Below are positions 16,026 to 24,665 of a stretch of DNA of 34,638 bases, piece after piece (within the stretch, counting starts at the first letter, position 1; every line of letters starts with the position of its first letter). Position numbers and translations under genes: made by a program. The stretch is from Pseudomonadales bacterium. GTDB lineage: Bacteria > Pseudomonadota > Gammaproteobacteria > Pseudomonadales > Azotimanducaceae. The notes under the pieces are model-generated. The model had not been told where the DNA came from. It did no database searches and saw only the letters and a program-made list of their open reading frames with translations. The DNA lies in NCBI GenBank assembly GCA_028277965.1, contig JANQFF010000387.1:1-34638 (forward strand). Direction: 5' to 3'.

Positions 16026-17192
16026 TTACTTGGAAAGCTCCGACATGCCCTCTTCAAGCCCGCGAACTGTCAGGGGGAACATGCAACCGTCGACAAGATC
16101 CTGGGTCATTGTCACTGAACTCGAGTACTCCCAGGTTTCCTGAGGTGTGGGGTTCAGCCAGACAAGCTTGTCGTAGAGATTCGTGAACCGCTCAATCCAG
16201 ACCGTTCCTGGCTCCTCGTTCCAGTGCTCGACACTACCCCCCGCGTGGGTAATCTCATACGGCGCCATTGTTGCGTCGCCGACAAATACCACTTTGTAAT
16301 CATGAGAGTACTTGTTGAGGATCTCCCAGGTCGGGATGCGCTCACTCATGCGGCGCCGGTTGTCTTTCCAGACGGATTCGTAGACGAAGTTGTGGAAGTA
16401 GTAACTCTCGAGGTGTTTGAACTCGGTTCGGGTCGCCGAGAACAGCTCCTCACATATCTTGACGTGCGCATCCATAGATCCGCCAATATCCAGGAACAAC
16501 AACACTTTAACCGTGTTCTTGCGCTCCGGACGCATCTTGATATCGAGCATGCCTCCGTTGTGAGCCGTTGAGCGGATGGTGTTATCCATATCCAGTTCTT
16601 CTTCGACTCCGGTGCGCGCGAACTTTCTCAGGCGACGCAACGCCATTTTGATGTTGCGTGTGCCGAGTTCTACCGAATCATCGAGGTTCTTGTACTGGCG
16701 TTCGTCCCATACTTTTTTGGCCTTCTTCTTCTTGCCTTTGCCCAGGCCACCAGGGCCGTTTTTGCCCTCCCGGTCGGCATCACCTTCTTCACCCTCTTCG
16801 CCGTCTTTGCCTTCCTGGGCCTGCTTCTCCGCTTCTTCTTTCGCCTCCTTGAATGCCTCGATGAGTTTTTCGAGCCCACCGAGCGATTCAATCTGCTCGA
16901 GATCCTCCGGTGACAACGACTTTTCGAATTCGCGCCGCAGCCATTCATCAGGTATGAGGGATTCCAGCAGTCCGTGCAGGTCTTCGAGGCCTTTGAAGTA
17001 AGCAGAGAAGGCACGGTCGAACTTGTCGTAGTTTTTCTCGTCCTTAACCATCGCTGTGCGACTCAGGAGATAGAAGTCATCAACGTTGGCATACACCAGT
17101 TGCTGCTTAAGCCCCGCGAGAAGGTCCATCAGTTCCCGAATGGTCACCGGGACCTTGTACTTCCTGAGCGTAAGGAAGAAGTTTATGAGCAC
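16026..17192 (-). CDS. VWA-domain CoxE-like protein
   Basis: The 388-residue protein has a helical N-terminal part, a highly charged Glu/Lys/Gly-rich linker (about residues 117-160, ending in KKKKAKK), and a von Willebrand A domain. The metal site shows DIGGSMD (MIDAS, Asp235) followed by the VFVGDATMAPYE segment. CoxE-like VWA proteins work with a MoxR AAA ATPase as a chaperone pair that matures or remodels protein complexes; that ATPase is encoded directly upstream, 3 nt away. It starts with GTG, preceded by GGGA at 6 nt. The client complex is unknown; hrpA downstream gives no hint. Confidence 0.9.
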   Translation of the reverse strand: MLINFFLTLRKYKVPVTIRELMDLLAGLKQQLVYANVDDFYLLSRTAMVKDEKNYDKFDRAFSAYFKGLEDLHGLLESLIPDEWLRREFEKSLSPEDLEQIESLGGLEKLIEAFKEAKEEAEKQAQEGKDGEEGEEGDADREGKNGPGGLGKGKKKKAKKVWDERQYKNLDDSVELGTRNIKMALRRLRKFARTGVEEELDMDNTIRSTAHNGGMLDIKMRPERKNTVKVLLFLDIGGSMDAHVKICEELFSATRTEFKHLESYYFHNFVYESVWKDNRRRMSERIPTWEILNKYSHDYKVVFVGDATMAPYEITHAGGSVEHWNEEPGTVWIERFTNLYDKLVWLNPTPQETWEYSSSVTMTQDLVDGCMFPLTVRGLEEGMSELSK

Positions 17193-17195
17193 GTT

Positions 17196-18047
17196 TTATC
17201 CCCGGCTGTCTCGGCGGTTCATGAAGGCCAATCGTTCCAGCAAATGCACGTCCTGCTCGTTTTTGACGAGCGCGCCGTAAAGCGGTGGGATCGCCTTGCT
17301 GGGATCGCGATTGGTCAGGATTTCGTCTGGAATGTCGTCTGCCATCAGCAGTTTCAGCCAGTCGATCAGTTCTGACGTTGAAGGTTTTTTCTTCAGACCC
17401 GGTACCTTGCGTACATCGAAGAAGATCTCCATCGCTTCTTTCACCAGGTCCTGTTTGATGGCAGGAAAGTGCACTTCCACAATCTGCTGCATCGTCTCCC
17501 TGTCCGGGAAATTGATGTAGTGAAAAAAGCACCGGCGCAGGAAAGCATCCGGCAGTTCTTTTTCGTTGTTGGACGTAATGATCACAATTGGGCGGTTTTT
17601 TGCCTTGATGGTCTCACTGAGCTCATAGACAAAAAATTCCATCCGGTCGAGTTCCTGCAGGAGGTCATTGGGAAACTCGATGTCAGCCTTGTCGATCTCG
17701 TCGATGAGCAGCACCACACGTTCATCCGCTTCGAATGCTTCCCAGAGCTTGCCCTTTTTGATGTAGTTCCTGATGTCCTGAACCCGCTCGTCACCGAGCT
17801 GAGAATCTCGCAAGCGGGAGACGGCATCATATTCGTACAGACCGTTCAACGCCTTGGTTGAGGATTTGATGTGCCACTCGATGAGCCGCATACCAAGAGA
17901 AGCTGCCACCTGCTCGGCCAGCATCGTTTTCCCGGTTCCGGGTTCCCCTTTGATGAGCAGTGGACGTTCGAGCCGCACAGCTGCATCCACGGCCATGCTC
18001 AGTTCGTCTGTCGAGATGTATTCTTCGGTACTTTCAAATATAGGCAT
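17196..18047 (-). CDS. MoxR-family AAA+ ATPase
   Basis: The 283-residue AAA+ ATPase carries GEPGTGKT (Walker A, residues 34-41), VVLLIDEIDKAD (Walker B), a sensor-1 VIITSNNEKELPDAFLRRC segment with the arginine finger, and a C-terminal lid domain. MoxR proteins act with VWA partners, and one follows immediately. The ATG at 18047 is chosen over an upstream in-frame start because GGGAA lies 6 nt before it. The 188-nt gap upstream is AT-rich at 18180-18230 and includes a TTGATA box (minus strand), so a promoter there is likely, but I could not fix a good -10. Confidence 0.93.
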   Translation of the reverse strand: MPIFESTEEYISTDELSMAVDAAVRLERPLLIKGEPGTGKTMLAEQVAASLGMRLIEWHIKSSTKALNGLYEYDAVSRLRDSQLGDERVQDIRNYIKKGKLWEAFEADERVVLLIDEIDKADIEFPNDLLQELDRMEFFVYELSETIKAKNRPIVIITSNNEKELPDAFLRRCFFHYINFPDRETMQQIVEVHFPAIKQDLVKEAMEIFFDVRKVPGLKKKPSTSELIDWLKLLMADDIPDEILTNRDPSKAIPPLYGALVKNEQDVHLLERLAFMNRRDSRG

Positions 18048-18235
18048 TAACTTTCCCAATCTCCCATTGCCGGGACGCAAAACCAGCTACTTTAATGCAG
18101 CGCTCATAGCCAGCGCAACGATACCTTGATCCTCCGCGGGTTTCCCACGGGAAGACTCGAGGATTATGCATCGAAGGCGTTCTACTATTTTTTTGTTAAA
18201 TATCAATAAGATAAATCGATATGTTTACTAAGCGA

Positions 18236-18565
18236 TTAAGAGCGGTTCTCCCTACGCCTGTTTGCATAATACGCGACACAGGTGATCAAGGCACCCGTCG
18301 CCAGGCTGATGAGGAGAATTCTCATCGCCTGACCAGCAGATCCATCGGTCTGGAACAGCCACTCGAACACAAACACCACAAATGCGGGTGCAAGCTGGTC
18401 GCCGTGGTCGGGAACCGGGGCGGGTACGAGGAAAAAAATAAGGCTGAGCGCAATCGCCTGCCAACGTACCAGATAGTGACCATCCTTAAGCAAACCATAA
18501 AGCGCCGCGGCCCCGCCGAGACCACCGACAATTACAATGACCCATGCCAACGAGTAGCCGCTCAT
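18236..18565 (-). CDS. Small membrane protein with three predicted helices
   Basis: The 109-residue protein has three hydrophobic segments: about residues 5-25 (LAWVIVIVGGLGGAAAL), 35-50 (AIALSLIFFLVP) and 80-100 (ILLISLATGALITCVAYY). Between the second and third lies PVPDHGDQLAPAFVVFVFEWLF, a possible additional half-helix with a charged DHGD loop. The C-terminus is basic (NRRREN). I do not recognise the family, though a small membrane gene commonly follows ycgN in related genomes. It starts 1 nt after the ycgN stop, so translation is coupled. Inner-membrane location is inferred; function is unknown. Confidence 0.8.
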   Translation of the reverse strand: MSGYSLAWVIVIVGGLGGAAALYGLLKDGHYLVRWQAIALSLIFFLVPAPVPDHGDQLAPAFVVFVFEWLFQTDGSAGQAMRILLISLATGALITCVAYYANRRRENRS

Positions 18566-18566
18566 G

Positions 18567-19004
18567 TCACTGCTCGACCCAATGGATGATCATCGCTTCC
18601 TGGTCCTCTTCATGAACATCCCGTTCACTGACTACCCTGCCTTTCACAGATATACCCGCTTCGTGAACGGTTTCTTCTGATCCCGATATCAACGGATGCC
18701 ACCAGGCAAGATCCCGGCCTTCAGCCAGCGTCCGGTACGCGCAGGATCTGGGTAGCCACGAAAACGACCTCGCGCGCTCCGGCGTCAGCACAACACAGTC
18801 GGGAACGAGTTCGTGTCGCTCCGGGTAACGGGTACAACGACAACTTTCACTCTCGAGAAGGTGGCAAAAAACGGCTGTGTAGTGAATTGAGCCGTCCTCC
18901 TCTGCCAGCTTGACAAGGCAACACCTGGCGCACCCATCACACAACGACTCCCATTGCTCCCGATTCATCTCTTCAAGCGGGGTTGTTTCCCAGAATGGTT
19001 TCAT
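18567..19004 (-). CDS. ycgN: YcgN family (UPF0260) cysteine-cluster protein
   Basis: The 145-residue cytoplasmic protein belongs to the YcgN/UPF0260 family of the CxxCxxCC class. Cys22, Cys25, Cys28 and Cys29 form the signature CDGCARCC, and further Cys residues occur in FCHLLESESCRC and PDCVVL. The cluster is expected to hold zinc or an iron-sulfur centre; the role is unknown. WWHPLISGS and ISVKGRVV are conserved in the family. The start codon overlaps the stop of ycgL by 4 nt (ATGA), a standard coupling arrangement. Confidence 0.93.
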   Translation of the reverse strand: MKPFWETTPLEEMNREQWESLCDGCARCCLVKLAEEDGSIHYTAVFCHLLESESCRCTRYPERHELVPDCVVLTPERARSFSWLPRSCAYRTLAEGRDLAWWHPLISGSEETVHEAGISVKGRVVSERDVHEEDQEAMIIHWVEQ

Positions 19005-19267
19005 TGATCAACCGGGTGCGAGTCACCGGGCGGCAACTGCAGATAAAACCCCTGCTCGTGCAATGCTTTGAGAACGTCCGGCGCTTCTGCCTGGGCGAGC
19101 CTACGTGTTTCATCAAGCGTAAACTGCAGAAACTCCGTTGCTTCGCCAAATACCCGGCGCAACCCTTCAGGCAGGTCCTCAAAGTTCGCATCCACCGGCA
19201 GATAAACATACGTGTCTGCACGTCGGGCACTGCGCATGACCTTAACCTCAGTCGAACGCATGGTCAT
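19001..19267 (-). CDS. ycgL: YcgL domain protein
   Basis: The protein of 88 residues matches the YcgL family: an early strand VKVMRSARRADTYVYLPV, then the FGEATEFLQFTL strand and the ending EQGFYLQLPPGD, which is the best family marker. No enzyme activity is known for the family. The open frame runs far upstream into the rnd gene; the ATG at 19267 (or at 19261) is chosen because GGGA lies 7 nt upstream and the start is 16 nt past the rnd stop. The rnd-ycgL-ycgN order is conserved in many gammaproteobacteria, which suggests a link to RNA metabolism, unproven. Confidence 0.92.
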   Translation of the reverse strand: MTMRSTEVKVMRSARRADTYVYLPVDANFEDLPEGLRRVFGEATEFLQFTLDETRRLAQAEAPDVLKALHEQGFYLQLPPGDSHPVDQ

Positions 19268-19283
19268 ATCAGTTCCCACCCCG

Positions 19284-20384
19284 TCAATCTTCAACTTTGG
19301 CAAGCAGCGGTTCAAACTGACTACCGAGCACCGTTGCCCGCCAGGCTTCGTAGTGCTCAGACATCGAACCATGAACGGCGTAATGCCGTACACATGCCTC
19401 CACGTCTTTTTTTCGCGCCAGAAGTTCCGGCGCAAGCCCAAGATCAGACGCGACCTCCCTGGCTATCTCCCGGAGCGTTTTGACCACCGCACCCTGACTC
19501 GACGTGAGTGGTCGGGGAACCGGATGCGGCACCTGGCCACCCTGACCGTTTGCATGATGTTCGATGATCGGGGTTACATACCGACGAGCTACCCCACGCG
19601 GGAGGATCTGGAAGACCTGCTCGTGGGTCAACCGCGGTTTGCGAGCAAACACCAGAAGATGATCGTCCCAGACAACACGATTTCGAGGCACGTCCTGTTC
19701 CCTCGCTTCCCGTTCGCGCCAGGCGCATAGTGACTGCAACGCCCCCAGCTGGTCGGAATTCAACTGCCATGCTTTTTTGAGGTTCAGGTAGTAGGCGTCA
19801 GGATCCACCGGTCGGTATGTCCCGCGTAAAGACATGTCGCTGAAAAACCAGGCATCACGCTGTTCGTGCCCAAGTCTGGCAGTGAGGACATCGTGAAGGT
19901 CATGCAGGTAGATGACATCTTCGACCGCATACTGGATCTGCTCATCGCTTAGAGGCCGCGCCAGCCAGTTCGACCGTGTAGCGTGTTTAGGCAATTCTAT
20001 GTTCAGGAGTCGCTCGACAAGCGCCGCATAACTCAAGCTGAAATCTGCAGACACAAACGCATTGGCAAACTGGGTATCAAATACATTCGCCGGCTGCACG
20101 CCAAGATGATGATAGAGGAGTTCGAGATCTTCCTGACACGCGTGCATGACGATGCGGACCGCTTCGTCCGTCAGGATGTCCAGAAACGGCTGCCATTCGA
20201 CAATGTGGACTGGATCAATCAGATAAACACGCCCCGCACTGGCAACCTGGTACAGACCCGGAACCGGATAAAAGGTATCGGTTCGGATGAACTCCGTGTC
20301 GAGCGCAACGACACCCCGCCATTGACGCGCAGCGGCTGCGAGTTGTGCGTCATTGTCGACCCAGACAACGTCAGCCAATGTCAC
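19284..20384 (-). CDS. rnd: Ribonuclease D
   Basis: RNase D is a 3'-5' exoribonuclease that trims tRNA and other stable RNA 3' ends. The DEDD catalytic residues are seen as ALDTEF (Asp29, Glu31), [10 protein letters not shown], and YAVEDVIYL (the Tyr-containing ExoIII motif); FDTQFA and LSYAALV separate them. The C-terminal half carries HRDC-type helical domains. The open frame begins 60 nt further upstream inside recR; I favour the GTG at 20384 because AGGGA stands 4 nt before it and the protein then begins as RNase D usually does. It still overlaps recR by 14 nt. It is the fourth gene of the dnaX run. Confidence 0.95.
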   Translation of the reverse strand: MTLADVVWVDNDAQLAAAARQWRGVVALDTEFIRTDTFYPVPGLYQVASAGRVYLIDPVHIVEWQPFLDILTDEAVRIVMHACQEDLELLYHHLGVQPANVFDTQFANAFVSADFSLSYAALVERLLNIELPKHATRSNWLARPLSDEQIQYAVEDVIYLHDLHDVLTARLGHEQRDAWFFSDMSLRGTYRPVDPDAYYLNLKKAWQLNSDQLGALQSLCAWREREAREQDVPRNRVVWDDHLLVFARKPRLTHEQVFQILPRGVARRYVTPIIEHHANGQGGQVPHPVPRPLTSSQGAVVKTLREIAREVASDLGLAPELLARKKDVEACVRHYAVHGSMSEHYEAWRATVLGSQFEPLLAKVED

Positions 20385-20961
20385 GACGTCCCTGAAATGC
20401 ATGTGCAAGCGTTCCGCCATCGGTATATTCAATCTCTCCACCAAGCGGAACCCCGTGAGCGATACGTGAAATCCTGGCTATGCGTCCCGCTACTAGTTGA
20501 GAGACATAGTGTGCTGTCGCTTCCCCTTCGACCGTCGGGTTGGTCGCCAGAATGAGCTCCTCCGGATTCAGCTGATTGACGCGATCAACCAGCTGGTCCA
20601 TGCCCAGCGCCTCGGGACCTACACCATCGAGCGGCGACAAGCGACCGTTCAGCACAAAGTAATACCCCTGGTAGCCACCCGCCTGCTCAATCGCGATGAC
20701 ATCGGATGGGCTTTCAACCACACATAGAAGTTTCTGATCACGTCGTGTGTCCCTGCAAACCGAACAGATCTCGTGTTCCGTCAGGTTGCGGCACAATCGG
20801 CAAAAGGCAACATCTTCCATGGCGGTACGAAGCGCATCGCTGAGAGCAACACCTGCATCCCGTTCGCGAAGCAGCAGGTGTAGTGCCATGCGTTGTGCCG
20901 TTTTAGGGCCGACACCCGGTAATACCTGTAGCGCATCGATCAGTGTCTCAATTGCGGACAT
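20371..20961 (-). CDS. recR: Recombination mediator RecR
   Basis: RecR works with RecF/RecO to load RecA on gapped DNA. The 196-residue protein shows the N-terminal helix-hairpin-helix ([16 protein letters not shown], residues 11-26), a four-Cys zinc finger (Cys54, 57, 66, 69), the Toprim domain ([15 protein letters not shown] onward, ending near GEATAHYV), and the C-terminal [12 protein letters not shown] segment. The length fits the family. Its ATG overlaps the ybaB stop by one base (TGATG), so the two are translated together, as in most gammaproteobacteria. Confidence 0.97.
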   Translation of the reverse strand: MSAIETLIDALQVLPGVGPKTAQRMALHLLLRERDAGVALSDALRTAMEDVAFCRLCRNLTEHEICSVCRDTRRDQKLLCVVESPSDVIAIEQAGGYQGYYFVLNGRLSPLDGVGPEALGMDQLVDRVNQLNPEELILATNPTVEGEATAHYVSQLVAGRIARISRIAHGVPLGGEIEYTDGGTLAHAFQGRRDIG

Positions 20962-21278
20962 CAGCTGGGGAATTGTCCAAAAGGCAATTGGATGCCACCC
21001 GTGAGCTCAGACATCTTGTCCGCCTGAGCCTGTTCAACTCGACGCACCGCATCGTTACATGCGGCCGCCACCAGATCTTCAATGATCTCTTTGTCTTCTT
21101 TCATGAGTGAAGGGTCGAGGTTGATACGTTTCACCTCATGCCGCCCGTTCATCGTAACCTGCACGAGACCGGCGCCACTCTCGCCAGAGACTTCCAGCGC
21201 CGCCAACTCCGCCTGGGTTTCCTGCAAACGCGCCTGCATTTCCTGCGCCTGCTTCATCAAATCGCCTATACCTTTCAT
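20961..21278 (-). CDS. ybaB: YbaB/EbfC nucleoid-associated protein
   Basis: The 105-residue protein is the small DNA-binding dimer found between dnaX and recR in most bacteria. [19 protein letters not shown] is the typical N-terminal helix, and [19 protein letters not shown] the conserved sheet region. It may help organise the nucleoid or assist recombination. The track of the open frame begins at a TTG five codons upstream, but the ATG at 21278 is the family start. It follows dnaX by 15 nt. Confidence 0.96.
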   Translation of the reverse strand: MKGIGDLMKQAQEMQARLQETQAELAALEVSGESGAGLVQVTMNGRHEVKRINLDPSLMKEDKEIIEDLVAAACNDAVRRVEQAQADKMSELTGGIQLPFGQFPS

Positions 21279-21293
21279 ATCGCTGCCTACCAA

Positions 21294-22913
21294 CTACCTC
21301 TGAACCGGACGCACTTCGTCCACCCGGGCGTCGAACTCTGCCATGAGATTCTGCACATTCACGTCTTTGCGGATTTGTTCTTCCGCCTGTTGCTGACGCT
21401 CCAGCCGCACACGTTCGTCCCGCTTTGCCGGCGTTTCGCTCGCAACCTCTCCTGTCTGTATGTCGAGTTGTACCTCGAAGTCATGCAGATCCGACAGAGC
21501 ACGCCGCAGATTGTTCACCTGCCCGTCGTTTAACAACGTGTCGTGGGTCAAATCGAGGCGAAGCCGTATGACCGGGGGTTCAAACTCGAGCATTTCTGAA
21601 TGCTCAGCGATCATACGCGTGACACCCGCAATCTCCAGTTGCGCCACCATGTCGTACCAGGCACCCAACCCTGGTGACAGCACCTGTGCTTCAACTGCAG
21701 GTGCTTCCTTCTGCGTAACCTGCTCAACCTGCTCAACCTGCTCAGCCGTCTGAGTTGCGCTTTCCGGCCCTTCGTCCTCATGAGGATTGCGTTCTTTTAC
21801 CGGAACCTGCTCGCTTTCCGGCTGGCTGGCAGCCTCACTTTCATCAGAGCGGGTTTTGACAGCGGCTGGTCCATCGGGCGCGAACGCCAGCATACGCAGC
21901 ATGGTCATCTCGAAGCCGCTGCGTTCATCAGGTGCAAACTGTATGTCTCTGAAACCCAGCAGCGCTATCTGATAGTAGAGCTGAATCTCTTCAGAACTGA
22001 AGTTCCCATCGCCCGTATTCAACGCATCGTCAACAGCAAGCTTATGGATCGCAGCAATCACCTGCTTCAGCAGGTCAATGAAGTCGGTACCCTTTTCCGC
22101 AAGTTCAGCCGTCACCTCCAGCACTCCGGCTGGGAGACCGTCCGACACTGCCTGCAACACAGCCCCCACCTCGTCTCTGCCTGCAATACCCAGCATGTCC
22201 GTGACGTTCTTCGTTGTAAGGGAGCCTTCGCCATGAGCGATTGCCTGATCCGTGAGGCTAAGAGCGTCGCGCATGCTTCCGGCAGCAGCACGCGAGATGA
22301 CTTCGACCGCTCCGTCCTCAAACGCGATGGATTCATCGGTCAAAACAGTCCCGAGATACCCCGCGATGTCTGCCGCCGATATGTTCTTCAACTGAAACTG
22401 CAGGCAACGGGACAGCACCGTTGGAGGAACCTTCTTTGGATCTGTCGTCGCGAGCAGGAATTTCACGTGTTCCGGTGGTTCTTCAAGGGTCTTCAGGAGC
22501 GCGTTGAAACTGTTGATCGACAACATGTGCACTTCATCGATGAGATATACCTTGAAGCGCCCCTGGCTTGGCAGATACTGGGCATTCTCCAGCAGCTCGC
22601 GGGTATCATCGACACCGGTGCGCGATGCAGCATCTACTTCGATGAGATCTATGAACCTGTTGTCGCGGATCGCTACACACGCACCACATTCTCCGCAGGG
22701 GTCCGCACTCACGCCACGTTCGCAATTCAGCGCTTTCGCAACAATTCGGGCAATGGTCGTTTTGCCTACACCGCGCGTACCGGTAAAGAGGTACGCATGA
22801 TGAACGCGGTCTTCATTGAGGGCATGCCTGAGCGCACGGATAACGTGCTCCTGGCCGATAAGCGAATCGAACTGGCCCGGCCGTAATCGTCTGGCTAACA
22901 CCTCGTAACTCAT
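21294..22913 (-). CDS. dnaX: DNA polymerase III subunits gamma and tau
   Basis: DnaX is the ATPase of the clamp loader and, in its long form, links it to helicase and polymerase cores. The 539-residue protein has GTRGVGKT (Walker A, 45-52), a zinc module with Cys64, 73, 76 and 79, LIDEVHML (Walker B) and LLATTDPKKVPPTVLSRC (sensor 1, arginine finger). A variable linker (about 370-430) contains the repeat EQVEQVEQVTQ, and a tau-like C-terminal domain follows. The ATG at 22913 is chosen because it begins MSYEVLARRLRP, the family start. I saw no A-AAA-AAG slippery run, so a gamma form made by frameshift as in E. coli is not supported. It heads a long minus-strand run and is divergent from the phosphodiesterase gene. 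Confidence 0.97.
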   Translation of the reverse strand: MSYEVLARRLRPGQFDSLIGQEHVIRALRHALNEDRVHHAYLFTGTRGVGKTTIARIVAKALNCERGVSADPCGECGACVAIRDNRFIDLIEVDAASRTGVDDTRELLENAQYLPSQGRFKVYLIDEVHMLSINSFNALLKTLEEPPEHVKFLLATTDPKKVPPTVLSRCLQFQLKNISAADIAGYLGTVLTDESIAFEDGAVEVISRAAAGSMRDALSLTDQAIAHGEGSLTTKNVTDMLGIAGRDEVGAVLQAVSDGLPAGVLEVTAELAEKGTDFIDLLKQVIAAIHKLAVDDALNTGDGNFSSEEIQLYYQIALLGFRDIQFAPDERSGFEMTMLRMLAFAPDGPAAVKTRSDESEAASQPESEQVPVKERNPHEDEGPESATQTAEQVEQVEQVTQKEAPAVEAQVLSPGLGAWYDMVAQLEIAGVTRMIAEHSEMLEFEPPVIRLRLDLTHDTLLNDGQVNNLRRALSDLHDFEVQLDIQTGEVASETPAKRDERVRLERQQQAEEQIRKDVNVQNLMAEFDARVDEVRPVQR

Positions 22914-22978
22914 GTTGGGTATTCTACCAGCCTCAAGACCCCTAGCCCCATTAAAAAGGCAAAAGCCCACCTGCCACC

Positions 22979-23695
22979 ATGAGTTCTCACGGTAGTTTCC
23001 AGATCATCGGTCATCGCGGAGCAGCAGGCATTGCGCCCGAGAACACCTTGACGGGCTTTGAGATCGCCTTGCGGTACTGCGACGCCGTTGAGCTGGATGT
23101 CCATCTGGTCGACGGTGTTCTGGCTGTGATTCATGACGAACGCCTCGAACGTACAACCGATGGCGAGGGATTTGTGCGCGATCTGAAACGCGAGCAACTG
23201 GCTTCCCTGGATGCCGGGGATGGACAGGTCATTCCGCGACTCGACGAGGTCATCGAGTTGCTCGAACGACACGCCGGGCTGCGTCAGGAAAAACTCTTCC
23301 TGAACATAGAACTCAAAGGTCCGCACACGGCCCCAGGGGTGGCGAGCATCATCCGGGAGACAAAAAGCCTGGATCTCCTGGTGTCTTCCTTCAATCACGG
23401 GGAGCTCCAGGACTTTCGCGAACTGGACGGAACGACCCCTGTCGGGGTGCTGTATCACCGCTGGCGTGAAAGCTGGAGGGAAACAGCGTCAGGTCTGAAT
23501 GCCCAGGCGGTCAACCTGAGTGAGCGAATCGCAACCAGCAAGAGAATCCGGTCAATACGGGATGAGGGTTACGCTTGTTATGTGTACACCGTAAACGACC
23601 GGGAAACGGCGAGGCGCCTGGCGAGCTTCGGCGCAAGTGGCATATTCACCGACCGCCCGGATCTGATGGGTAGTCTCATGGAAGCGCGGGGCTGA
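22979..23695 (+). CDS. Glycerophosphodiester phosphodiesterase
   Basis: The 238-residue TIM-barrel enzyme hydrolyses glycerophosphodiesters, from phospholipid breakdown, to glycerol 3-phosphate and an alcohol. The active site is visible: GHRGA with His12, PENT with Glu21, VELDVHLV with Glu38 and Asp40, and IHDERLERTT with His52; late motifs are LNIELKG, VSSFNH and YTVND with SGIFTDRPD. No signal peptide is seen, so it is likely cytoplasmic (UgpQ-like). It is divergent from dnaX across 65 nt and ends 4 nt from the convergent psp operon. Confidence 0.95.
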   Translation: MSSHGSFQIIGHRGAAGIAPENTLTGFEIALRYCDAVELDVHLVDGVLAVIHDERLERTTDGEGFVRDLKREQLASLDAGDGQVIPRLDEVIELLERHAGLRQEKLFLNIELKGPHTAPGVASIIRETKSLDLLVSSFNHGELQDFRELDGTTPVGVLYHRWRESWRETASGLNAQAVNLSERIATSKRIRSIRDEGYACYVYTVNDRETARRLASFGASGIFTDRPDLMGSLMEARG

Positions 23696-23699
23696 GTAT

Positions 23700-23924
23700 C
23701 TAGCTTGCTTCGAGGTCGTCCAACTCGCGACGAAGCTGATACTGTTCGTCGGTCACAATCTTCTCGAGTGTTTCGACGCGTGCGCGAAGCTCGTCGAGCT
23801 CAGCTTCGATCTCATCCTGACCATCAAGGGATGCTGTTTCATTCCTGGATTTGATGTGGTTGTTCAAAACGCCAGCCAGACAACTGATTGCAACGATGAT
23901 GACAACCATCGTGAAAACGTCCAT
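23700..23924 (-). CDS. PspB-like small membrane coiled-coil protein
   Basis: The 74-residue protein has one N-terminal membrane helix (VFTMVVIIVAISCLAGVL, residues 4-21) and a coiled coil (about 38-72). Its end, RVETLEKIVTDEQYQL, resembles both the end of PspC in this operon (RRLETFVTSDQYELQ) and the RIDTLEAILDAE of PspB. It therefore looks like a second PspB-like partner of the phage-shock complex. A strong AGGAG stands 5 nt before the ATG. It is the last gene of the psp operon, 30 nt after the DUF2807 gene. Membership in the Psp system is inferred from position and sequence pattern. Confidence 0.8.
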   Translation of the reverse strand: MDVFTMVVIIVAISCLAGVLNNHIKSRNETASLDGQDEIEAELDELRARVETLEKIVTDEQYQLRRELDDLEAS

Positions 23925-23954
23925 ATGTGCTCCTCTGTGCTCCTTTTTTGATTT

Positions 23955-24665
23955 CTACAAACGGTCAACACCGCCGCGCCCACTGATGCGCTGTGTGACC
24001 CACGGTTCACCAGCGTAGCGAACCCGTGCCGTACCTGAAATGATCACGTCAAGCATGTCATCGACCCAGACATCAACGTGCCCGGCGCCCCTCACGCTGA
24101 CCTGGGAAGTTTCGCTTGCAAGCCCGGCCCCTGAGTAGGTACCTACACCGGCAAGATCGACTACCTGGTTAACCACCGTACCACTGACATTGAATCGGGG
24201 ACGACCCATTCCCAGAATGACCAGGTCTTTTGCCCGCAAGTTGGAAATGTCCACGCTGCCACGCCCACGACCTTCAATCGTGAGCTTATCGACGCGTATG
24301 TTGTCTCCCGCGAGCTCTACCGAACCCTCGACGATCAGCTCCTCTACGGTTCCCAGGTAAATGGTTGCGAGGACAACCCCGTGACGTAAACCCTCGGGGG
24401 TTTCCAGATAAAGCACTCCATCAACGCTTTCCACCTGAACCTGCTCGACTGTTTCAGATGATCCGTCAATGACGACACGCGAACCTGATTTGTCGACGAC
24501 CTGTTGGATTTCCATCCGCAGGTGGCCGGTTGCAACCACCGTGTCAAAAGCATCGACATCTATGCTTCGTTGAACCAGCTCATCTTCTGCTGAGACGGAC
24601 CTCATGCCGCCAAATACGCCGAGGACAACGAGGAGTGTCACCCGGAACGCCCATTCAGCTCTCAC
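23955..24665 (-). CDS. DUF2807 (head GIN-type) secreted beta-helix protein
   Basis: The 236-residue protein has a signal peptide (hydrophobic VTLLVVLGVFG, cleavage after SVSA near residue 26) and a repetitive beta-rich body. The patterns LIVEGSVELAG, LTIEGRGRGSVDIS, LVILGMGRPRFNVSG and VSVRGAGHVDVW are typical of DUF2807, a right-handed beta-helix-like domain. The start is a GTG with GGAGAG upstream; it overlaps the end of pspC by 11 nt, so coupling is likely. The protein is expected in the periplasm or outer membrane. DUF2807 proteins often accompany PspC-domain proteins; the role is unknown. Confidence 0.87.
   Translation of the reverse strand: MRAEWAFRVTLLVVLGVFGGMRSVSAEDELVQRSIDVDAFDTVVATGHLRMEIQQVVDKSGSRVVIDGSSETVEQVQVESVDGVLYLETPEGLRHGVVLATIYLGTVEELIVEGSVELAGDNIRVDKLTIEGRGRGSVDISNLRAKDLVILGMGRPRFNVSGTVVNQVVDLAGVGTYSGAGLASETSQVSVRGAGHVDVWVDDMLDVIISGTARVRYAGEPWVTQRISGRGGVDRL

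Noticed and set aside
16576-17001. Plus-strand open frame antisense to the VWA gene
   Set aside because: It mirrors the charged linker of the VWA protein, which gives Ser/Pro/Leu-rich translation on the opposite strand; it has no ribosome site.
21780-22886. Long plus-strand open frame of 368 codons inside dnaX
   Set aside because: It is fully antisense to well-conserved dnaX and its translation shows no recognisable domain.
21294-22913. Programmed frameshift in dnaX to make gamma
   Set aside because: No A-AAA-AAG slippery run was found on the coding strand.
22914-22978. 4.5S (SRP) RNA upstream of dnaX, as in some relatives
   Set aside because: The gap is only 65 nt and lacks the conserved SRP loop sequence.
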